From assembly GCA_041601535.1 (NCBI GenBank), contig JBFIHZ010000059.1, positions 1 to 15,978 on the forward strand: a stretch of 15,978 nt of DNA, in the 5' to 3' direction. The translations under genes and the position numbers were made by a program. This document shows positions 1-5,974 of this stretch, one piece after another; the stretch's first letter is position 1; each line of letters begins with the position of its first letter. The stretch is from JBFIHZ01 sp041601535. Lineage in GTDB: Bacteria > Pseudomonadota > Gammaproteobacteria > Xanthomonadales > SZUA-36. Under the pieces are notes generated by a model that did not search any database, was not told the origin of the DNA, and saw nothing but the letters and a program-made list of their open reading frames with translations.

Positions 1-412
1 AGATGCCCCCAGTGTGGCTAACATTCCGAGTTGCGCCGCTGTGCTGATCATGGCTCTGCGAGTCATTTTCGTGGCCGGTCGCTTGAAGGGTTTTGTGTTC
101 GACATCCTGCTTGTACTCCCGGTGAGCTGCGAGTTCGGCTGATCAATCAAAGGCTCCCGGTTTTACTGACGTATTCGCGTCAGAGCCTCTCATGTCAAAA
201 TTATCGGTTAGTCCATTAAAGTATACCGTATACCTTTGAGACCAAGAAGCCAAAGAGGACAGCACAAATCATGACGAAGACGGTCTCCTAACGTGGTTTA
301 CATACAAAACCCGCGTACATTGACCTAAAATTTTGCCAACCACGCCCGCGGCTTATATGCTGAGTGTTCGGCTGTTTCCTTAACAGACCTGTAACCCAAC
401 CGGGAGATAGAC
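1..412. other. Left-edge region without a supportable gene
   Basis: No convincing coding region was found on either strand. One frame is open from the left edge to a stop at 140-142 (about 46 hydrophobic codons). Another reads RCPQCG and then a stop at 19-21, which could be the tail of a zinc-ribbon protein. Neither can be identified. Visible structure includes a hairpin CTGACG/CGTCAG (166-171 and 178-183), which can be extended by AGGCT (151-155) pairing with AGCCT (184-188), and a repeated GTATAC palindrome at 221-233. A poor sigma-70-like pair precedes the small gene at 413: TTGCCA (333-338) and TTATAT (353-358), with a short 14-bp spacer. Confidence 0.5.
221..233. promoter_or_regulatory. 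Double GTATAC palindrome, possible GntR-type operator
   Basis: The sequence GTATACCGTATAC consists of two self-complementary GTATAC hexamers around one central C, so the whole element is itself palindromic. It is flanked by AAA on the left and CTTT on the right, which extends the imperfect dyad. GT-n-AC cores of this kind are typical of operators for GntR-family regulators. No GntR gene lies in the window and the nearest start codon is 180 bp away, so this is a motif-level suggestion only. Confidence 0.25.
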
Positions 413-583
413 ATGGAATATGGCATCCTTGGATTGATCATTCTTATCTTGGACATCTGGGCCATCGTAAAGGTGGTGGGCAGTTCTGCCAGCACCGGAA
501 CCAAGGTCTTGTGGGTTTTGCTGATCCTGATTCTGCCGGTGGTAGGCCTGATTCTCTGGTTTCTGCTGGGTCCCAAGGGATAG
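413..583 (+). CDS. Small two-helix membrane peptide, PLDc_N family
   Basis: This 56-residue peptide has two hydrophobic segments, at about residues 4-22 and 32-52. They are separated by a short polar stretch and followed by the ending LLGPKG. The pattern D-x-W-A near residue 14, K-V-L-W near 31-34, L-P-V-V-G near 41-45 and a closing G-P-K is that of the PLDc_N domain (PF13396). This domain forms the membrane anchor of cardiolipin synthases and also occurs alone as small proteins of unknown role. No phospholipase D catalytic domain follows. The ATG at 413 is preceded by GGGAGA at a workable distance. It is a stand-alone gene, convergent with the PrsW-like gene downstream. The family call is fairly secure; the function is unknown. 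Confidence 0.75.
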   Translation: MEYGILGLIILILDIWAIVKVVGSSASTGTKVLWVLLILILPVVGLILWFLLGPKG

Positions 584-603
584 CCGGACGAAACTGCCGT
601 GTT

Positions 604-625
604 GCGTGAACCCCTTGGTTCACGC
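604..625. terminator. Perfect 9-bp hairpin between convergent genes
   Basis: GCGTGAACC (604-612) pairs perfectly with GGTTCACGC (617-625) around a CCTT loop. It lies between the stop of the 56-residue peptide (583) and the stop of the convergent PrsW-like gene (639), where a bidirectional terminator would be expected. Neither side has a clear T-tract, so it may be an imperfect intrinsic terminator or only a transcript-end stabiliser. Confidence 0.5.
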
Positions 626-638
626 GGTGCCGCGTGGC

Positions 639-1337
639 TCAACGGGCTGAGTCGTAATGCGCATGTAAATCCCGGATCAGAAACAACCTCCAGATCCACA
701 GGCTGGTAACAAGCAAGGCGGCAATCGGCAAACCGGGCGACGGTAAGCCAATCACGACGAAATCATACAATCCGTGCAGCAGCGCCGCGCATGCCAGGCT
801 GGAAACCAACGCCAGCCAGAAACGGTCGGCGCGCAAGCGTGCCCGGCCCAGGTAATAACCCCAGATGGACGCAAACACGATATGCACCACCGGACCTGCA
901 AAACCCCGCGCATAGGCTTCGCCGCGGCTGAGCGAACCCAGGTACAGAACGTTTTCCACTGCAGCAAAGCCCAGCGCAATAAATGAGGCATAAATAATGC
1001 CGTCCAGAGGCTCATCGAATTCCCGGAACCACAACACCACCAGCGCAAACGGTATCAGTTTGGCCAGTTCTTCGATCGGCCCGATCACCAGCACGCAATA
1101 AGCCAGCAAACCAGGCAAACTCGCTTCCGCCAGGTAATAGGCATCGTGTCTCAGGCCCACCAGGTCAAGCGCCTGGTACAAAAACAGCCCAAGGTAAAAC
1201 GACCCCACGCCCATCATGAAGGCCAGCAGGAGATGCGCGGGCGGCTCAGGCCAGCGGCGGTCCACATGGTGGTGATAAGCCACCCAGAACAGCGCGGGCA
1301 GAATGACCGGAGACAGAATTATCAGGTATTGGATCAT
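639..1337 (-). CDS. PrsW-family intramembrane metalloprotease
   Basis: This is a 232-residue polytopic membrane protein with about seven hydrophobic segments. It carries the residues that define the PrsW family (PF13367): an EELAK motif with the Glu pair at 89-90, E128-N129 in FAAVEN, H152 in a membrane segment (VVHIVFAS), and H188 in LLHGLYDF. In this family the Glu and His residues are thought to form the intramembrane zinc site. The founding member in Bacillus cleaves the anti-sigma factor RsiW; proteobacterial members mostly have no known substrate. I prefer the ATG at 1337 over an in-frame GTG at 1343 because AGGG lies 7 nt before the ATG. It follows the dehalogenase-like gene on the same strand after 123 bp, with a palindrome between them, so it may be transcribed separately. 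No anti-sigma gene is adjacent. Confidence 0.85.
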   Translation of the reverse strand: MIQYLIILSPVILPALFWVAYHHHVDRRWPEPPAHLLLAFMMGVGSFYLGLFLYQALDLVGLRHDAYYLAEASLPGLLAYCVLVIGPIEELAKLIPFALVVLWFREFDEPLDGIIYASFIALGFAAVENVLYLGSLSRGEAYARGFAGPVVHIVFASIWGYYLGRARLRADRFWLALVSSLACAALLHGLYDFVVIGLPSPGLPIAALLVTSLWIWRLFLIRDLHAHYDSAR

Positions 1338-1388
1338 TGCCACGCCCTGCTTTGGCGCACGGCACCCACGGGAGACACCGTCGCTTTG

Positions 1389-1406
1389 TGTTGCTGGTCA
1401 GCAACA
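1389..1406. promoter_or_regulatory. Perfect palindrome TGTTGCTG-GT-CAGCAACA
   Basis: Two 8-nt arms pair perfectly around a 2-nt centre. The element lies between the stop of the dehalogenase-like gene (1461) and the start of the PrsW-like gene (1337). It has no T-tract on either strand, which argues against an intrinsic terminator. Its half-sites, GTTGC and GCAAC, match those of the three operators elsewhere in the window, but the spacer is 6 nt instead of 7. It could be a degenerate regulator site or a simple hairpin. Confidence 0.35.
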
Positions 1407-1460
1407 TTCGTCCAACCATCCAAATGCATGCCTGATCGCCAGAATTTTATTACCCCGCGG

Positions 1461-2453
1461 TCAGGTCTCTTGCCCGGCCTTGCGTGCGCGGCGGCGCAGC
1501 ATTTTCTCGGTCAGCCGTGGCGATGTTCCCGGTTTGCTCCAGGGGCAGCGCGCGATGCAGATGCCGCAGGCCAGCGTCTCACCAAAATACGGAATGCATT
1601 TGTCAAAGTCCACGTACCATTTCTCCACGCCGCGCACCATTTGCTTGTCGTTGGAAATGGCGCCAGGGGGACAGGCGTTGGTACACACCTGGCAGCGCAA
1701 GCAGAAATCCTCGGCACCGATGTCCACCGGCTGATCAAAGGTCAGTGGCATGTCGGTGGTCACCGCCGACAGGCGGAATGACGAACCGTAGGTACCGTTG
1801 ATCAAAGACCCGTGTTTGCCCAGCTCGCCCAAGCCGGCCTGAAGCGCTGCCGGCATCATGCTCAGGCCGGAGGCATATGGCCCTGGCCAGCCACGGGCAG
1901 TATGACCCTGCTGATGAATGAAATTGGTCAGCCGCCGGGCCACCCGCGCCGCGCGGTTATACTGCCGTCCCACCTCAACCCCGGCATCCGGCTGTTCAAA
2001 TGAGGCCGGCGCCTTGTTCAGTTCATCGTAATCCATCGACACGCCAATCAGGATCACATTGGCTTCCGCCACTTCATAGCCTTCGTAAACATACTCCGGC
2101 TGCATCGCTGTGATGCCCACCAGGTCGCCTTCGTTCTCCAGCACAAATTCTTTGATCAGTTTCGTCCACTGCTCCGGTGATTTTTCCACCCGAAGTTCAG
2201 CCATCGGCACGGGGTCCGGCCCACGGTCGGCTTGCGGAGTGAAGACCTCCCGCATCTCGGCCGATTGACGATGGTAATTGATCACGGTTTCCTGCAGCAC
2301 GCCGTGGGTCTGGCGGGAAGGCGGATGCCAGAAAAACGGCGAGGGCGGGCGATATTCTGTTTCACCCAGGCCGTTGACCGTGTTACCGGAAATATCCGGG
2401 AATGCGTCCGTGAACAGCTTGTTGGGTGTGTAGTCCGGGAATGGCTTTTTCAT
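1461..2453 (-). CDS. Reductive dehalogenase-like corrinoid/Fe-S protein
   Basis: This 330-residue cytoplasmic protein has the C-terminal architecture of the RdhA/QueG superfamily, whose members bind cobalamin and two 4Fe-4S clusters. Cluster 1 is C251-x2-C254-x2-C257-x3-C261-P. Cluster 2 is C286-x9-C296-x2-C299-x3-C303-P. The preceding segment AGLGELGKHG (206-215), the FRLSAVTTDMPL stretch (226-237) and KWYVDFDKC (278-286) resemble reductive dehalogenases more than epoxyqueuosine reductase. There is no twin-arginine signal and no membrane anchor gene next door, so it is not a classical respiratory enzyme. It also lacks the C-terminal ferredoxin-reductase fusion of some marine catabolic dehalogenases and would need an external electron donor. 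The ATG at 2453 has only a weak Shine-Dalgarno. It lies 39 bp after the hydrolase gene, probably in the same transcript. Family placement is good; dehalogenating activity is an inference. Confidence 0.75.
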   Translation of the reverse strand: MKKPFPDYTPNKLFTDAFPDISGNTVNGLGETEYRPPSPFFWHPPSRQTHGVLQETVINYHRQSAEMREVFTPQADRGPDPVPMAELRVEKSPEQWTKLIKEFVLENEGDLVGITAMQPEYVYEGYEVAEANVILIGVSMDYDELNKAPASFEQPDAGVEVGRQYNRAARVARRLTNFIHQQGHTARGWPGPYASGLSMMPAALQAGLGELGKHGSLINGTYGSSFRLSAVTTDMPLTFDQPVDIGAEDFCLRCQVCTNACPPGAISNDKQMVRGVEKWYVDFDKCIPYFGETLACGICIARCPWSKPGTSPRLTEKMLRRRARKAGQET

Positions 2454-2492
2454 TTCATTGGGCGCCCTTGTGTTGCGGTAAACCTTGAGGAT

Positions 2493-3449
2493 TTACTGTA
2501 GCAGGTCTTCAATGGCTTGCAGAACTGACGGAAACGCGGAGCTGGCAGGCATCACCAGTTCGAAATGCCCAACGTCCGGCGGCACGATAATGGGCACATC
2601 TTCACCCAATGCCAGGGCTTTCTCGCGGTAGGCCCGGGATACTTCCAGCCAACCGAGGTCGTGTTCACCGTTAACGATGACTTGCGGCAGACCCAAAGGC
2701 AACAGGGCTGCGGCCGAGCCGTGCAAGTAGTGCTCGGGAACCTCTTCCGGCGTTCCACCCATTAGCTGTTGCGATACGCCGCCACAGGTCTGGTTGCGAT
2801 AGGTCAGTTCGAGATCGGCGGCCGGCGCCAGCGCCACAACGCCCTTGATGGGCAGCGGCGACGGGGTATACAGCACACTGTCTTGCGGCAGGCGTTGGCG
2901 GGCTGCCAGCCACAGCGCCAGATGACCGCCGGCGGAATGCCCCGCTATCACCACCCGGTTCAGGTCCAGTGGATGATGTTGCGCGGCCTCTGCCAGGCTG
3001 TCGGTGCCAGCTGAAACATCCTGGAACGTCCCAGGCCAGCCGCCGCCTTCATTGCCCACCCGGCGAAACTCCAGCGCCCAGGTCGCCAGACCTGATTCCG
3101 TCAAGGCATCGGCCATCGCGGCCAGGTGGCCAACATCGTATTGTGCGAGCCAGCATCCGCCGTGCACCAGCACCACCACCGGAAACGGGCCGTCGCCTTC
3201 GGGCAGGCGCAACTCGGTGAACTGCAGCGGGTCGGGACCGTAGGAGAAACGATGGTCCGGGGCGGGCTGTGGCTGGGCCAGCAATTCGGCCACGCTGGCC
3301 ACCTGTGGCCCGGCTGACTGTTCAGCCCATGCCAGCGGACAAGTGAACGCGGTTGCACAGCCCAGAACGATCAGGCCCAGTAACATCTTGTTGAGCACCC
3401 CGTGAGACTGCCCGCCAGCTACTTGCGAAGAACCGCGATTCAACCGCAT
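2493..3449 (-). CDS. Exported alpha/beta hydrolase (esterase/formamidase-like)
   Basis: The protein has 318 residues. A hydrophobic signal segment at about residues 20-42 ends in AWA, a likely signal peptidase I site; VLGC within it is a poor lipobox. The hydrolase core carries HGGCW (96-100), an oxyanion-hole motif of the esterase/kynurenine-formamidase type. The nucleophile elbow is GHSAGG (S172), with D264 in GEHD and H295 in VGHFEL as the probable acid and base. Two in-frame ATGs compete. AAGGAG lies only 2 nt before the ATG at 3455 but 8 nt before the ATG at 3449, so I chose 3449. That Shine-Dalgarno overlaps the stop of the transporter gene (3462), implying co-transcription and translational coupling. 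Likely role: periplasmic hydrolysis of an ester or amide connected with the transporter's substrate. The exact substrate cannot be read from the sequence. Confidence 0.8.
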   Translation of the reverse strand: MRLNRGSSQVAGGQSHGVLNKMLLGLIVLGCATAFTCPLAWAEQSAGPQVASVAELLAQPQPAPDHRFSYGPDPLQFTELRLPEGDGPFPVVVLVHGGCWLAQYDVGHLAAMADALTESGLATWALEFRRVGNEGGGWPGTFQDVSAGTDSLAEAAQHHPLDLNRVVIAGHSAGGHLALWLAARQRLPQDSVLYTPSPLPIKGVVALAPAADLELTYRNQTCGGVSQQLMGGTPEEVPEHYLHGSAAALLPLGLPQVIVNGEHDLGWLEVSRAYREKALALGEDVPIIVPPDVGHFELVMPASSAFPSVLQAIEDLLQ

Positions 3450-3461
3450 GAACATTACTCC

Positions 3462-4781
3462 TTAAAACATGGCCAGGTAATCTGGCACCTTATCAATAGC
3501 CAGCACCACTGACACCACCAGGCAAAGCACCAGCAGACCATTGCGCCACGGACTGGCAGTGTACTCGGCCATAACTGCTTTGCGGTTGACCAGGTAAATC
3601 ATTGCGATGATCACCATGGGGATGACCAGCACGTTGACCCCCATCAGCAAGACCACCTTGAGCATGGCCGGAAAACTCCACACGGGCGCCAATGCTGCCG
3701 ATGCCAGCGTCACGATAATCAGCATGCGGCGGAACAGGCGATTGTCCTCGCTGTAAGTCCAGCGCTGGCCGAACATGTCCAGAGAAAGGTAAATCACCAC
3801 CTGAACACAAATGACCAGCGTGGTCATCGCCGCGATAAACAGGCCGAAGGTAAACAATGGCGGGCCCATAAAGCCCAGCGCTGCGGGAAACGCAAATGTC
3901 AGCACCTGGCCAGCCGCATGTACCGTTTCAATGTCGGCATGACCCGGCAAGGGATAAAGCGCATAACCACCAGCGATCAGGATAAACATGGCGTAAGCGC
4001 CGAAGATCAAGCCCAGGTTGATTATCGATTTGCGCAGATCCTGCTTCAATTTCAAGGCACCGCTGTGCGCATCGGAACTCAGGTAAGGAATGGAAAGCAA
4101 TGCGCCCGGGGCAATGGCCGCACCCACGATGGCGATAATCGAGCTGGTGCTCATGCGCACACTGTTACTGGCAGGCGCAGGCAGGTCGGCCGGAATCCTG
4201 GGGATAAAGCCGGCCAGGATGTCGCCCAGTTCTCCAAAACTGCGCAGGGCAATCAGCAGAAAGCAGAAAAACATCGCCACCATCATCACCGTCATGGCTT
4301 TTTGCATCCGGTCGTAGCCGTGCGACAGCACCAGCCACAACACCAACACCCCGAGAGCAATCGACGTAATGACCTCGAACATGTGGTAGGTGCCCAACTG
4401 CGCCGCCGTTGCTTCAAGACCGGGCGGATGCATTCCAAACAGGGAAAGCAGGGCCGACGTCATCACGGAAAACTGCCCCATCGCCACCAGGATGTGAATC
4501 GGCACATTGATCAGCAGGAACAACCAGGCCACCGACGGGTGGATATGGCGTGAAATGATGCGCATCATGCCTTCGCCCTGGTTGATGGTGCCAATCCGGG
4601 ACGAAGAGTCGACAGCCGCTACGAACAAGGGCAACATAAACAGGATGACCCAGAGCAGATCGTAACGAAACCATGCACCCGCCAGTATCAGCGAGGCAAC
4701 CGCTCCGGCCCCCATGGTGCCAGCAGCTATCACCGCCGCGGGCCCGACAAGACCATTGAAAAGATTGATAATCCGACGCAT
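3462..4781 (-). CDS. Nramp-fold transporter lacking metal-binding residues
   Basis: This 439-residue inner-membrane protein has about eleven hydrophobic helices. The N-terminal GPAAVIAAG, the helix with AIVGAAIAPG (217-226) and the overall length match the Nramp family (PF01566, LeuT fold). In true Nramp metal carriers the first helix has DPGN and the sixth has MPH. Here the aligned residues are GAGA (24-27) and APG (224-226), so the Asp, Asn and Met that hold the metal ion are all gone. It therefore probably moves something other than Mn or Fe, perhaps a small organic solute as in the wider APC superfamily. I placed the start at the ATG at 4781, where the protein begins MRRIINLFNGLVGP. An in-frame extension to 4898 would run across the operator at 4870-4886 and adds 39 uncharacteristic residues. 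It is the first gene of the minus-strand run. Confidence 0.75.
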   Translation of the reverse strand: MRRIINLFNGLVGPAAVIAAGTMGAGAVASLILAGAWFRYDLLWVILFMLPLFVAAVDSSSRIGTINQGEGMMRIISRHIHPSVAWLFLLINVPIHILVAMGQFSVMTSALLSLFGMHPPGLEATAAQLGTYHMFEVITSIALGVLVLWLVLSHGYDRMQKAMTVMMVAMFFCFLLIALRSFGELGDILAGFIPRIPADLPAPASNSVRMSTSSIIAIVGAAIAPGALLSIPYLSSDAHSGALKLKQDLRKSIINLGLIFGAYAMFILIAGGYALYPLPGHADIETVHAAGQVLTFAFPAALGFMGPPLFTFGLFIAAMTTLVICVQVVIYLSLDMFGQRWTYSEDNRLFRRMLIIVTLASAALAPVWSFPAMLKVVLLMGVNVLVIPMVIIAMIYLVNRKAVMAEYTASPWRNGLLVLCLVVSVVLAIDKVPDYLAMF

Positions 4782-4869
4782 GGGTTGTTTGCACTCTCTC
4801 CGTAGGGGGCTGTTGGGGAAGCTAAGGTACCAGCGGATTCTACCGCCCCGATACAGAAGCATGTTCCGG

Positions 4870-4908
4870 GTTGCGCTCAACGCAACAAATTCGTGCATTC
4901 CATGCTAT
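4870..4908. promoter_or_regulatory. Operator copy 1 with promoter element, before VOC/dehydrogenase operon
   Basis: The palindrome GTTGCG-CTCAA-CGCAAC spans 4870-4886 and contains a T-N11-A core typical of LysR-family sites. A TG-C-TAT element starts at 4903, exactly 33 bp from the palindrome start, as in the two other copies. A degenerate form of the downstream box seen at the other copies (CGGTAACCT) lies at 4927-4935. The site sits in the 203-bp gap between the divergent Nramp-like gene and the VOC gene, so it could control both directions. Confidence 0.75.
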
Positions 4909-4984
4909 GACTGCCCACTGTCGACACGGTAACCTTGATCCGGAAACCGTCAAAATCACATTTAAACAAGCGCAGGATGATGAA

Positions 4985-5470
4985 ATGACAGCTATCAAAT
5001 TCAAACGTATCGACCATGTTTCACTCACGGTACTGGAACTGCAACCGGCAATCGACTTCTATACGCGTGTCTTCGGCGCTGAGCTGGACTACCGCATGGG
5101 CCCGTTCGACGCGGCAGAAATCCCGCCGATGGAAGATGGCCGCGACTGGACCGAAGCGCACATCAATGTGCCCGGTGCCCGGCTTGAAATCGCCATGCTG
5201 AAAATGGCCGATGGCCTGGGTATGGAGCTGTTTGCCTATGCCAAGCCAGAGGATGCAGCCACCACACCGCCACGGAACTGTGATGTCGGAAGCCGGCACC
5301 TGTGTATCGAAGTCGAAGACCTGGATGCCGCGGTAGAAACACTTAAGCAGGAAGGCTGCACGGCCATGGCCGGCTCCATTGACATGCTTGACGGACCGTG
5401 CCCACCCAGCCGTTCCTGGTATGTGCTGGATCCTTTTGGCAATCAACTGGAGTTGGTGGAGTACCATTAA
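4985..5470 (+). CDS. VOC-superfamily (glyoxalase/dioxygenase-like) protein
   Basis: This 161-residue protein consists of two beta-alpha-beta-beta-beta modules typical of vicinal-oxygen-chelate proteins (glyoxalase I, extradiol dioxygenases, epimerases). Four residues sit where such proteins bind a divalent metal: H11 (DHVSLTV), E81 (GMELFAY), H105 (SRHLCIEV) and E156 (NQLELVEY). A catalytic metal site is therefore plausible. The start is the ATG at 4985, preceded by AGGA 7 nt away. A longer reading frame opening with TTG at 4871 would begin inside the operator and is rejected. It is the first gene of the dehydrogenase operon, 89 bp before the Rid gene. The reaction cannot be assigned. Isomerisation, epimerisation or ring opening of a pathway intermediate are candidates, and epimerisation would be notable because no proline-type epimerase is present. 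Confidence 0.8.
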   Translation: MTAIKFKRIDHVSLTVLELQPAIDFYTRVFGAELDYRMGPFDAAEIPPMEDGRDWTEAHINVPGARLEIAMLKMADGLGMELFAYAKPEDAATTPPRNCDVGSRHLCIEVEDLDAAVETLKQEGCTAMAGSIDMLDGPCPPSRSWYVLDPFGNQLELVEYH

Positions 5471-5511
5471 CACCCGCATTGCCCTGGATAACGACCTGGC
5501 TTGTTGGGTCG

Positions 5512-5524
5512 GGGCGCAGCGCCC
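5512..5524. other. Small GC-rich hairpin in VOC-Rid spacer
   Basis: GGGCGC (5512-5517) and GCGCCC (5519-5524) form a perfect dyad around a single A, followed by only two T residues. It lies in the 89-bp gap between the VOC and Rid genes. Without a T-tract it is not a convincing terminator. It may mark a processing point or a partial attenuator that lowers expression of the first gene relative to the rest. Confidence 0.3.
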
Positions 5525-5559
5525 TTACACCCGAATTAACCATGTAATGAGGAACACCA

Positions 5560-5964
5560 ATGTCACGTAAAGCAATCAATCCGGACTCAATGTATGGCAG
5601 CGTGGAATACGGCTTTTCACACGCCATTTCCGCCCGCGGCGCAACTACCATTCATTGTGCCGGCCAGGTGGCCTGGGACAAGGACTACAATGTTGTGGGC
5701 GCCGGTGACGTCGCCGCGCAGGCCCGTCAGGCACTGAAAAATCTCAAAGAAGTATTGGCTGCAGCGGGTGCCACCCCGGCAGACATCGTGCGCTTGCGCA
5801 CCTACGTGGTGAATCACCACGCCGGCCTGCTTGAGCCCATCGGTGCCGCAATCGGCGAATTCTGGGGTGAAGTGACACCGGCGGCCAATACCTGGATTGG
5901 CGTGCAGGCCCTGGCTTTGCCCGATTTCCTGATCGAGATTGAAGCCACCGCGCAGATCGACTGA
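5560..5964 (+). CDS. Rid-family (YjgF/YER057c/UK114) protein without the catalytic Arg
   Basis: The protein has 134 residues with the Rid trimer fold signatures: IHCAGQVAWD near 31-40, the central AAQARQALKNLKEVLAAAG helix (52-70), VRLRTYVVN (77-85) and a C-terminal IEIEATAQI. RidA proper removes reactive enamines and imines, using an Arg in a P-A-R-S/T motif. Here the aligned stretch is TPAANTWIGV, with N110 in place of that Arg, so it belongs to one of the Arg-less Rid subfamilies and may not be a general 2-aminoacrylate deaminase. The ATG at 5560 has GAGGA upstream. The gene ends 10 bp before the flavoprotein gene, so a role in handling the imine product of that dehydrogenase is a reasonable inference. 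Confidence 0.85.
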   Translation: MSRKAINPDSMYGSVEYGFSHAISARGATTIHCAGQVAWDKDYNVVGAGDVAAQARQALKNLKEVLAAAGATPADIVRLRTYVVNHHAGLLEPIGAAIGEFWGEVTPAANTWIGVQALALPDFLIEIEATAQID

Positions 5965-5974
5965 AGCGGATCAC

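Noticed and set aside
1..142. Hydrophobic frame open from the left edge to a stop at 140-142
   Set aside because: It could be the end of a membrane protein, but 46 residues without a motif cannot be identified. A second frame ending RCPQCG-stop competes with it.
15..213. GGCTAAC near 15-21 and GGTTAGTCC near 205-213 as ends of an integron attC site
   Set aside because: The core sites do not fit the attC consensus, the internal L-box pairs were not found and there is no integrase or cassette array.
31..219. 62-codon plus-strand frame near the left edge
   Set aside because: It has no recognisable domain, no good Shine-Dalgarno and a composition unlike the real genes. It overlaps a hairpin and lies in a region where several frames are open by chance.
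238..287. Inverted repeat GAGACC (238-243) / GGTCTC (282-287)
   Set aside because: Six-base arms with a 38-nt loop are expected by chance, and no neighbouring feature uses them.
325..699. 124-codon minus-strand frame over the small membrane peptide
   Set aside because: It overlaps the better supported 56-residue peptide and the end of the PrsW-like gene. It has no hydrophobic or domain pattern of its own.
3918..4553. 211-codon plus-strand frame opposite the Nramp-like gene
   Set aside because: It is the mirror of a membrane-protein gene. It is rich in His, Gln and Arg, as antisense frames of hydrophobic genes are, and has no domain.
4782..4898. 39-residue extension of the Nramp-like protein
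   Set aside because: It crosses the operator, is not hydrophobic like the rest and precedes the natural start MRRIINLFNGLVGP.
4871..4984. N-terminal extension of the VOC gene from a TTG at 4871
   Set aside because: It would start inside the palindromic operator and adds 38 residues that do not belong to the VOC fold. The ATG at 4985 has a Shine-Dalgarno and begins at the domain edge.
5512..5524. GGGCGC-A-GCGCCC hairpin as an operon terminator
   Set aside because: It lacks a T-tract and lies between genes that plausibly share one promoter. It is kept only as a structural feature.
5939..5974. TTG start for the DAO-type subunit inside the Rid gene
   Set aside because: It adds 12 residues before the standard flavoprotein opening. 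GTG 5975 gives MADHDIVVIGGG and has a purine-rich site just upstream.
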